Shown piece by piece: positions 55,501 through 64,000 of a DNA stretch of 64,000 nucleotides (its first letter is position 1; each line of letters starts with the position of its first letter). A program made the translations under genes and the position numbers. The notes beneath the pieces were generated by a model. The model saw nothing but the letters and a program-made list of their open reading frames with translations, had not been told where the DNA came from and did no database searches. The stretch comes from Ligustrum vulgare (taxonomy: Eukaryota; Streptophyta; Magnoliopsida; Lamiales; Oleaceae). The stretch is taken from NCBI GenBank assembly GCA_963555705.1, contig OY743171.1, forward strand, positions 16,181,352-16,245,351. Reading direction: 5' to 3'.

Positions 55501-58500
55501 AGGCGTCGGTTCTTATTTAAAATCGACGCGAGAAACCTTTATATTTTCCCCGCGTAACATTCATAACTTCACTCTTGTGCCTCACTCTCTCCCTCTCTTC
55601 TTTGGTCTCTCTCTCTTTTTCCTCCACTCTCCACCATCGACCTCTACCACCACCGAGCCGCCACCCGCGACGTGCCTCCACCACTGCCGCCACCTCCACT
55701 GCTCAGCACCACCTCTGACCACCACCGCCTCCTTCATTGTAAGACCCACTTCGATTCTCATGTGTGTATATATGTATGTATATGTATGTGATACATATAT
55801 ATATGGGTGTATATATGTGTGTGTGTGTGTGTCTATGTATATATATATATATATATATGTTAGGATAAATTTATTGATTAAATGTTAATATGTATATATT
55901 TATATTTGTTAGTGTGTATATATGTTAATATATGTATATAAATGTGTTAATTGCATGTTAATATATATAAATGTGTTAATTAAATTTTAATATATATAAT
56001 TTTTATGTTAAATTTATATTGTTGGTTTAAAGTTAGTAGATAGATACATTGTAATATTTTAATTATTGCAGTTGAAATTATGAGATATTAAGTTATGAAA
56101 TCTTGGCATGACTTTTTAGGAATTGGGAATGGATTTTGGATTAAACTTTGAGTTGTTGATGATGTTGAAGTTTGATTGGAGTTGTATTTGATTTTTGAAT
56201 ATGTCGAGGTTGAACATTTTGGTTTATTGTGGCATTTTGATTCTTCCTACAGGTTGGCTAAGTCCAATTTATAAGGGAGGTTCTTTCAAAATTTTTGTAG
56301 AATTTTGTAAATAAAAAATGAAAATTATAGTTTAAAGTGATTTTCACTATTACAGAATTGAGCATACTAAATAAATAATTACATAAAACATAATCATTGT
56401 AATAAAATTACAAAGTTTTCAACCTAAAAAAGTATCGTATTTGATTTCAAATATTAATATATAGTTGGTTTAAGGATGTGTCATGAAAAATATTAACTCA
56501 AAACTAATAAAAGATTTTAATTATATCTTCACATATAGGTCGTTGATATGGATCGGGGTTGGATGTATGACAGATGTAATAGACATGAATATGTAAAAGG
56601 TGTTGAAGAGTTTATGAAATGTGCGGATGAAATCAAGAGAAAGAAAGGTGAAACAATGATTTTGTGTCCTTGTTACGATTGTAAGAATTTGAGAAAGTTT
56701 CGTAGTTTTGATCAAGTGAAGAGTCATTTGATTCGTCGTGGGTTTAAGGAAGGTTATACGCGATGGATATGGCATGGTGAGAGTATGCTTCCCAGGATGA
56801 GCACCGGTGACGATGTTGGTGATCAGCAGCAGAATAAATCAAGCAATACTTGTGAGAATTATTTGGAAAATGACGAGAATGATATGATAGACGAAATGAT
56901 GCGTGATATACAAGGGGAATACATTGAAAAGCCTCATGTATTAGATAACTTGTTCAACGATTCTGAGAAGCCTTTGTTTTTTGGTTGTAATAAATTCACT
57001 AAATTGTCTACTGTACTAAAATTGTATAACTTGAAATCAAGCAATAGGTGGAGTGACAAGAGTTTCACGGCATTATTGGGACTATTACGAGAGATGCTTC
57101 TGGAAGATAACTGTAACGACCGAGAATTTTCATGATTTTATTCAAATAAATATTTTATTTTAAAAACGTGTCGCTTCGACTTTGCTCATTCATTCATTTA
57201 TTTTTAAACGCGTGTTCGTCTAGCCAATTAATTGAAATTAAATTTATTTAAAAACTTAGTCAAATTTCAATCTTTATCAAAAATATTTCAATATCACAGT
57301 TTATTTTCAAAAGTCCAAGTATTAATTATATTATGTCCAAATTTCAACTGGTTTAATCCAATCCAACATCTCGAGCTCAAATATTTTACCGATCATCCAA
57401 GTCCTTTTAAAAACCCAATAAGTCATCTCTTGGCCCAACCAATTCAACAGCTTATTTTCCAAGTATTTCCTTACACAACCATATTCACTTCTAAAATTCT
57501 TACAAGTTTTCCATAAACCAAGATTTTAACATAAGTTACTATGTTTAGCATCTAAATCAACTATTAATTGGATCCCTATCCCTTGCATTCACGACACCCA
57601 GACCTCTAGCAGGTGTAATTTCTCTCAATTTCTACCATAGCCAAAATTCGTTATCTGCAATTTAACTTTCACAACCAAACTTCACGACTGCTGGGTATGG
57701 CTTCCCCTCTCTTGAGCTTCTTCACCGTCACCTCCAATCCAGCACCGTTATCACACCATCACCAAATCATCAACAGTATCACCACCAGTCCACTGCAACA
57801 CCATAGCCAAGATGCCAAGACTCCAAAGTCACAGCCAACCTCCATGGTCGAACCTCTAAACCATCAACCCCGTTTCCCACAATCTGTAAACCTCAAGAAA
57901 TCTCTCAATCCATACCCAAATCATCCACTCGAGTCACCATTCCAACCAACCGCAACCGCCACTTGAAACCTCACCAATCGACAGCCCAGTTCACTTTCTT
58001 TTTCGCACCCAAAACCCCCATCTTCACCACCCAATCAATCGGCCACTTCCCATGTACAAAATGACCAAATTAAAACCCAAAATCCAAGAATAGATATAAC
58101 CCATAAACATACCTCAATCACCGGCCACTAATCTCACCGGAAACCTCCACCACCGCGCACACCACGCATCCGACCCAAACCAAAAATCAGACACCACACG
58201 AAAACCGTAGTTTCCCACCTCTGTTCCTCCAACAAATTCACCCCAAATGCATCCAAAATCAAATCCAAACACAACCCAAGACCCAAAATTAATTAACCAA
58301 CAACTTACCTTCATCACCGCCGACCTTCGTTGTCTGAATTTTTCCGGAAATTCACAGCTCCAAATCCAAACCACCATCCTCGGTTTTAGCCCCCAAAATC
58401 GCCCAAACTCTGCTCCTTTCAACACCCTTCCACTGACCCATCGCCGCCACGTGCAGGCGGCGCCACCACCAGCTGAACGGCCACAACCGGTCGTCTTCAA

Positions 58501-59197
58501 GGTCACAGATCGCCACCTCTCCCTCTCTCGGTCTCGAATGAGAAGAGAGAGAAGGAATCTAATACTTTAGGAGATGGATTTGTATAAAATTGCCTCTTAG
58601 TCCCTCATCCTTCAAATTGTTTAGTTCAGCCTCTTGTTTTAAAAGAGCTTTATTAATCAGCCCTCAAGTTTTCAAAGTCTTTTAATTTAGCCCCTATGGA
58701 TTTAAAATCTATTTTTATTTCAGCCCCAAACTTTTCTATTTCAGTCAGTTGATTTTAAAGCATTTATATTCAATCCCTGTAGTTCTTGAAATATTTTATG
58801 TCAGCCCCTTTAGTTTAAAAGTATCATTTTGATCTCTTGGTTTTGAAATATTTTGATTCAGCCCTGCACTTTTAAAATAAGTTAGTCAACCCCAATGTTT
58901 TGCAAATCATTTATCTTAGTCCAATTATTTTGAAAATAATGTTAGTCCCTATGATTTCTAAAAAACATATGAGTTAGCCCAATCGTTTTCAAATTTATTT
59001 ATTTCGGTCTCAACTCTTTTCAATTCCCAACTATATTTTCATTTTCAATTTAAACCCTAAACATTTATTTTTCTTTTAAAAACCCGTGAATTCCAAAATA
59101 CTAGTTTAAGAATTATTTTACATATTGGCTAGACAAGACGCTTGGACGTTTAGAAGATTTATGTTTTCCCCCTCAACAAACTCGAAAATACTTTCAG

Positions 59198-59634
59198 GTA
59201 GGTTCATTACTTCAAAAACCTTTTATCTTATATGCGCAATATTAAGTAAACCCATATTGTAAATTTATGCATGTGATTACGTAATATATGAGAATTAGTT
59301 GCCTTCGGGCCCAGATCCACATGCTTTCGAGTATGGACCAATTGCCTTCGGGCCTAGATCCACGTGTCTTTGGGCATGGACCAATTGCCTTTGGGCCTAG
59401 ATCCACATGTCTTCGGGCATGGACCAGTTGCCTTCGGGCCCAGATCTACATGTCTTCGGGCATGAAAATTTATGATGTATGAGATCCACTTGCTTATTGC
59501 ATGAGAATGAGAATTTATGAATTAAGTTGCATGATTATATGTGTTATTTACTGTACAGTTTATTTAATTTGCGCTGAACCTACTGAGTATTTCTATGAAA
59601 TGCTCACCCCTATTTTTAAACTTACAAATTGCAG
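59198..59634 (+). other. Putative LTR-internal intron (437 nt)
   Basis: Donor CAG|GTAGGT, branch-like ACTTAC, acceptor AATTGCAG ending at 59634. It holds the 43-bp minisatellite and the hairpin at 59585-59605. Confidence 0.57.
59307..59466. repeat. 43-bp minisatellite in the LTR intron
   Basis: Units at 59307, 59350, 59393 and 59436, with the same consensus as 41838-41997. Confidence 0.92.
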
Positions 59635-61296
59635 ATTTCGGAGATGGTGGCGAATGAAAGGGCAGTGGTGGCAAATAATAATGAAGCTATATTTTTTTTA
59701 AAGTCACGATTCATGAATATTGTCAATTTATTTACATGTCGTTATTTTAAATATGATATTTAAAGTCATGAACATCGTCAATTTAATTATTTGTCCTTAC
59801 TTTCTATGAAAGTTAAGATTTCAACGTTTTTATGCAATTATCAAATTTAATTTATTAACTGTTGAAATTTTCACATAAATATGATGTTTAGAATTTAATT
59901 ATTTTCCGCAATAAAATTAGATTTAAAGGAGAAGTGACGTCCCGAGCTTTACGGAATTTGGGGCGTTACAATAACGAACTTCCTAGTTCAATCTACGAGG
60001 CAAATAAATTGTTGTGCCCAATGGGTATGGAGATTGAGAGGATACATAAATGTCCAAATGATTGTATACTGTATCGAAATGATTACAAGGACTTGCGTCT
60101 ATGTCCAAAGTGTGGGGCATCACGATATAAGCGAAAGAACGTGAATGATAATTGTGCTGATAAGAAAAGCCCTCCGGAAAAGATGTTATGGTATTTACCT
60201 GTAATACCAAGATTTAAACGTTTGTTTGTCAATACAAAGGATGCAAAGAACTTGCGGTGGCATGCCGACGGGAGAAAAGAAGATGGAAAACTAAGACACG
60301 TGGATGATTCTCCTCAATGGAGGAATATTAACTGGTTGTTTCCCGAGTTTGGGGGAAAAGATAGAAATCTTAGGCTGGGACTATGTACAAATGGGATGAA
60401 CCCACACGATAATATGAGTAGTCGACATAGCACTTGGCCAGTTCTTTTGACGATTTACAATCTTCCTCCTTGGTTATGTATGAAGCGCAAGTATATCATG
60501 TTATCTTTGTTAATATCAGGGCCCAAACAACCGGGGAATGACATAGATGTTTATCTAGTCCCAGTAATTGAAGATTTAAAACTGTTATGGGATGAAGGCA
60601 TGTCTGTATTTGATGCATATACTTAGATGAATTTCACCTTACGTGCTATGATGTTTTGCACCGTAAATGATTTTCCAACTTATGGTAACTTGTCGGGTTA
60701 TACTAACAAAGGACCTAAAGCATGTCCCATTTGTGAAGAAGACTTGATTGATCTTTGGTTGAAAAACTGCAAGAAAAATGTCTTTATGAGTCATATTAGA
60801 TTTCTCCCTACTGACCACCCTTATCGCAAGAAGAAAAAGACATTCAATGGAAAAATCGAGGCTCGAACAGCTCGCTTACCATTAACGGGAGGTGAGATAT
60901 ATGAACGAGTTAAAAATTTTGATGTTTCGTTTGGAAAAATGTTTAAGCCTCCTCAGAAGAGTCATTGGAAGAAAAGTACATATTCTGGGATCTACCTTAT
61001 TGGAAACACTTATCTGTAAGGAATTGTCTTGATGTAATGCACGTGAAGAAAATTTTTTCTGATAGCATCATTGGGACATTGTTGAAACTTCCAAGAAAGA
61101 TGAAAGATGGTATTAAAGTCAGGAAGGACATGGTAGAAATGGGGATAAGGGATCAATTAGCACCGCAAGAGTCGGAAAAGCGTACTTATTTACCCCAGCT
61201 TGCTATACTTTTTCGAGAAAAGAGAAAACAAGTTTTTGTGAGTTCCTGCATGCTATTAAGGTTCAATCTGGGTACTCATCAAACATTAAAATTCTT

Positions 61297-62657
61297 GTGT
61301 CGATGAAGGACTTAAAATTGGTTGGTATGAAGTCTCATGATTGTCATGTCTTAATGCAACAATTGTTACCAGTTGTAATTCGAGGCATTCTCCCAAAACA
61401 TGTTAGACAAGTCATTATAAAACTTTGTTTTTTCTTCAATGCAATTTGCAGCAAAGTTGTTGACCCGGAGGCGTTGGATGATATACAGGCCGATATTGTT
61501 ATCACTCTATGTCAATTTGAAATGTATTTTCTGCCATCATTTTTTGACGTTATGGTTCACTTGTTCACTTGGTGAGAGAAATTAAGATTTGTGGTCCAGT
61601 ATTCTTGAGGTATATGTATCCATTTGAGTGATACATGGGTATATTGAAAGGATGTGTGAGAAATCGATTTCGACCTGAAGGCAGTATCATTGAAGGTTAT
61701 GCTGCTGAGGAGGCTATTGAATTTTGTATTGATTACTTGGATGACGTTGAGACTATTGGTGTTCCTAAATCTCGGCATGATGGAAGACTTGAAGGTAAAG
61801 GTACTATTGGATGCAAGTCAATCGTCCCAAATGTTGAATTGCGAGATAAAGCACACCTCCTTGTATTACAACACCTTCCTGAAGTTCATCCATATTTGGA
61901 CGAGCATATGTCCATCATAAGGCAGCAGAATCCTTCAAAATTTGAAAGGTGGATAACTAATGAACATAATCATTCATTTGCAAAATGGTTCAAAAGTAAA
62001 GTCATGAAAGAATTGTCACAAACGCCGAATACCATTGTATAAACGGTAAAGTGGTTAGCTTGTGGTCCTAGCACGATTGTGAGGTCATATGAAGCATATG
62101 ACATTAATGGGTATACGTTTTACACTAAACGTCAAGATGATAAGAGTGCGGTGCAAAACAGTGGAGTGACACAAGTAGCACTATGAAGAGATTTTTCAAA
62201 TGCTAAAGATACCATGCCAGTAGATGCCTCAATGTCCTATTATGGTATCATTGAAGATATTAGGGAACTTGGTTATAGGGAGTTCAAGTTTCCTGTCTTC
62301 CAATGTAAATGGGTTGATAACCGACGGGGTGTTCGGGTGGATGAATTAGGATTCACTATGGTGGATTTCGGACGGTTGGGTTATCTAGACGAGCCATTCA
62401 TACTTTCATCACAAGCCAAACAAGTATTTTATGTTCTTGATCTTGCTGATACTAAGTGGTCAGTCGTCCTTCAAGGTAAGAGACGCATTGTTGGGATTGG
62501 TGATGTATTAGATGAAGATGGTTATGATCACTTCGATGAAACCCCTCCATTTTCTATCGATATACAAGGGAGTTCAACTTTAGGGGAAGATAACATTGAA
62601 TCAAATTATATGCAATGGGATCATGAAGAAGGATTATGGATTGACCGTCGTTCCTGA
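61297..62657 (+). pseudogene. CACTA first ORF, DUF4218 and DUF4216 domains, copy B
   Basis: DUF4218 begins with MKSHDCHVLMQQLLPVVIRG, LCFFFNAICSKV and LCQFEMYFLPSFFDVMVHL; a frameshift near 61570 leads to EIKICGPVFLRYMYPFE, a stop, and FRPEGSIIEGYAAEEAIEF. Then HLLVLQHLPEVHPYLDEHM and, after stops near 62039 and 62184, DUF4216 (GYREFKFPVFQCKWVDNRRG, SQAKQVFYVLD, ETPPFS). These domains are standard C-terminal parts of plant CACTA transposase proteins; their activity is unknown. This is the copy that shows what copies A and C1 have lost. Confidence 0.87.
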
Positions 62658-62764
62658 TTATTAATTGTGTGAGTTTATTTACACAGTCTTTGCTTATAAC
62701 TTTCTTTTATTTTTCATGTATGCTCTATACATTGTTAATCATCGCATTTATATTCGTCTTTCGA

Positions 62765-62852
62765 AAGGAGTTCAACATCCCCGATGACGCAGCCAAAAAA
62801 AGGGTGTTGAAAGTTGCGGGGATGCGATGGAAAGATTTCAAGACTCGGCTGG
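62765..62852 (+). pseudogene. CACTA second ORF, short stub, copy B
   Basis: Encodes EFNIPDDAAKKRVLKVAGMR and WKDFKTRL, matching exon 2 of copies A and C1, then is cut by the LTR at 62853. Exon 1 is deleted upstream. Confidence 0.8.
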
Positions 62853-63200
62853 TGTGAAGCCCCGAGTTCCGTATACCCGGTTCACCACGTCATTATCTAA
62901 TCTAATTTTTTTTTTTTTTTTCGAATAATATTTTTTGCGGAAGAATAACTGAATTTCATTTATGGCAACTTTAAATAAACTGTAATGGTCGATAAAATAT
63001 AATAACATTTATGAAACAATTTGAAATAGTAAACCGAACCATTAATATTGTAAAGAAATTTACAATATCATAATTTCTCAAATAAATGAAGTTCTCATAA
63101 TTATTCGATGCTTGGAAAATACGGAAATCTTAAAGTTTAACTTTCAACCATTTATCGATTATTGCCACCATCATCCACCACTTGCCACCGTCTCCGAAAT

Positions 63201-63841
63201 CTGCAAAATTGTTAAAAGTGTAGTGAGCATTTCATAAATGAAATACTCAGTAGACTCATCGCCAATTAATTAATCTACAATATAATTGAACATATAAATA
63301 CCGGCTCTTTGAAAACATCTTTGAAAAACATATCAACATATAATCACATAAATATACCAAGCATAATTTTCTTTTGAAAGCATAGGGATCATTTTCATCA
63401 TAACATAGGATAGGATTGAAATATTCATAAACATAGGGAGACACAAGAATTTTACCGAACTTAGATGGCAAGAATTCTTATGTGTAGCGCTACTAAACTC
63501 CGGTCCTCTTAGCATAATCATAAACATATCATATGTGACCCATAGAAATCTTGTGAGATTGTTTTCATAGCAATGATCCAAATTTCTTCGTAAAAATATA
63601 GGGTATACTTACTTTTCGTAAAACCATAAAACATACTTACTTGTCATAAAAACATACTTACTTTTCATAAAAACATAAGACATACTTACTTGTCATAAAA
63701 ACATACTTACTTTTCATAAAAACATAAGACATACTTACTTGTCATAAAAACATACTTACTTTTCATAAAAACATAATTTCACAAGTTATGTGACATTCAC
63801 ATACAATCATAATTTAAATCAATTAATAGGGGCGAGTCTAC
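63201..63841 (-). other. Putative LTR-internal intron (641 nt), minus strand
   Basis: Minus-strand donor AAG|GTAGAC (plus 63836-63843) and acceptor AATTTTGCAG (plus 63201-63210). It is longer than the 547-nt counterpart in LTR 51696 because of repeat expansion. Confidence 0.55.
63602..63775. repeat. Expanded 'acatacttacttttcataaaa' tandem repeat in the LTR intron
   Basis: Alternating 28- and 21-bp units, about 49 bp per pair, roughly three and a half pairs. LTR 51696 has only the short ancestral version. Confidence 0.87.
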
Positions 63842-64000
63842 CTTAAATCCGACGAGTGCAAAGTTGAGCGGGAAGGACTTCAATTTCTTTAAATTCTCCG
63901 TACGCTTCGTCTTAGCCAATAAGTCACCTTAGTCTTTTGAATTATATAGTTCAAATTGATAATTTACAATTTGAGGACTGAAATTGATGTTTTAAAAGCT

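Larger units (their letters stand above)
57112..59970 (+). mobile_element. Solo gypsy LTR inside the TNP2 gene (TSD ATAAC)
   Basis: Starts TGTAACGACCGAG and ends TTGGGGCGTTACA; ATAAC lies at 57107-57111 and 59971-59975. 2859 bp. Its start is of the simple type (no captured polypurine tract), while the 3' half is almost that of the composite LTR 40199-42501. The degenerate 'tagtcccy..tttnaaa' repeat is unusually long here (about 58600-59060). Proline-rich ORFs at 57697-58570 lie in the CA-rich block and are not genes. Confidence 0.95.
56548..61296 (+). pseudogene. TNP2-type CACTA transposase (TAD + Transposase_21 core), copy B
   Basis: ATG 56548 opens the TAD (DRGWMYDRCNRHEYVKGVEE, CPCYDCKN). 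It is followed by an acidic linker and the TNP2 start (LYNLKSSNRWSDKSFTALLG), interrupted at 57112 by a solo LTR; removing it and one ATAAC restores LLEDNELPSSIYEANKLL. Then come CPNDCILYRNDY, LCPKCGASRYK, WYLPVIPRFKRLF, RHVDDSPQWR, LGLCTNGMNP, STWPVLLTIYNLPPWLCMKR, SGPKQPGNDIDVYLVP, a TAG at 60624 and FTLRAMMFCTVNDFPTYGNL. A frameshift lies near 60965 before WDLPYWKHLSVRNCLDVMHV. This enzyme family cuts and joins CACTA termini. One stop, at least one shift and the LTR insertion make it a pseudogene. Confidence 0.9.
55501..62852 (+). mobile_element. CACTA (En/Spm) transposon, copy B, most complete TNP2 gene
   Basis: Order: GGCGTCGGTT motif, CT-rich leader, TA/TG microsatellite (55770-55858), TAD, TNP2 (split by a solo LTR), DUF4218, DUF4216, then a short stub of the second ORF before a minus-strand LTR at 62853. 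Compared with copy A, it has lost the first exon of the second ORF and the TA microsatellite (junction near 62738). Confidence 0.87.
62853..64000 (-). mobile_element. Gypsy LTR, minus orientation, running off the window
   Basis: The plus strand starts TGTGAAGCCCCGAGTTCCG, the complement of the LTR 3' end. It is closely related to 51696-54103. GCTGG (62848-62852) is the expected TSD; copy A shows the uninterrupted GGCTGGTTCATG near 34246. Whether it is a solo LTR or a full element cannot be seen. ORFs at 63256-63581 are antisense to none and simply repeat LTR sequence. Confidence 0.9.

Noticed and set aside
57697..57966. 89-aa ORF as a host gene
   Set aside because: It lies inside the solo LTR 57112-59970, has low-complexity Ser/Pro/His composition and no domain.
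1..64000. tRNA, rRNA or snRNA genes
   Set aside because: No A/B box pairs with cloverleaf potential and no rRNA-like blocks were noticed by reading; a tRNAscan or Rfam run would be needed for a firm negative.

Overview
This window is a plant (angiosperm, probably eudicot) nuclear segment made almost entirely of nested transposable elements. The signs are tRNA-iMet-primed Ty3/gypsy elements with 5-bp target-site duplications (TSDs), Ty1/copia, Tat-lineage gypsy with an antisense extra ORF, CACTA (En/Spm) transposons with TNP2, TAD, DUF4218 and DUF4216 domains plus an Ulp1-type second ORF, GT-AG introns and long TA microsatellites. The species cannot be named from the sequence. The only host-like gene is a TDBD (Tify-domain-binding domain) protein gene, present as two damaged copies. 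The only long intact reading frame is the 1335-residue copia polyprotein on the minus strand (15562-19569).

Layout: 1-7851 is a chromovirus-type gypsy element (left LTR cut by the window edge) inserted in a CACTA element whose right part, copy C1, runs to about 12672. 12673-13551 is unassigned. 13552-22513 is a solo LTR (TSD CCACT) that itself carries a complete copia element (14209-20497, TSD TCCTC). 22587-24216 is TDBD gene copy A. Its 3' flank is split by a solo LTR (24918-27804, TSD AAATC) and followed by a TGATA...TATCA LTR-like repeat (28308-29285), a gypsy RT fragment split by an unclassified insertion, and CACTA copy A (31298-38518). 38519-48080 is a truncated Tat element with minus-strand pol and a plus-strand extra ORF split by a solo LTR (40199-42501, TSD CCTCG). 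From 48081 the TDBD-flank-LTR-RT-CACTA order starts again as copy B, with its own solo LTRs (51696-54103, TSD TAAAA; 57112-59970, TSD ATAAC) and a minus-strand LTR from 62853 past the end.

The same order of parts repeated in the same orientation, with C1 as the tail of an earlier unit, suggests a direct tandem array of a TDBD-CACTA block later filled by retrotransposons. Copy A lacks the 51696 LTR and copy B lacks the 24918 LTR, so each gives the empty site of the other.

Most interesting observations: (1) all eight gypsy LTR copies with a 3' half conserve a putative intron (AG|GT...TTTAAC...CAG), and subfamily-specific minisatellites and a hairpin with a compensatory base change lie inside it; (2) a composite LTR has captured the end of pol, a polypurine tract and a second LTR start; (3) the copia element lacks the usual iMet primer site and has a 14-nt site complementary both to its own leader and, in part, to a Leu-UAA-type anticodon arm; (4) perfect palindromes repeat upstream of the copia TATA box; (5) a CACTA copy fuses TAD in frame to DUF4218 with TNP2 deleted; (6) a gypsy internal region is almost free of cytosine on one strand.
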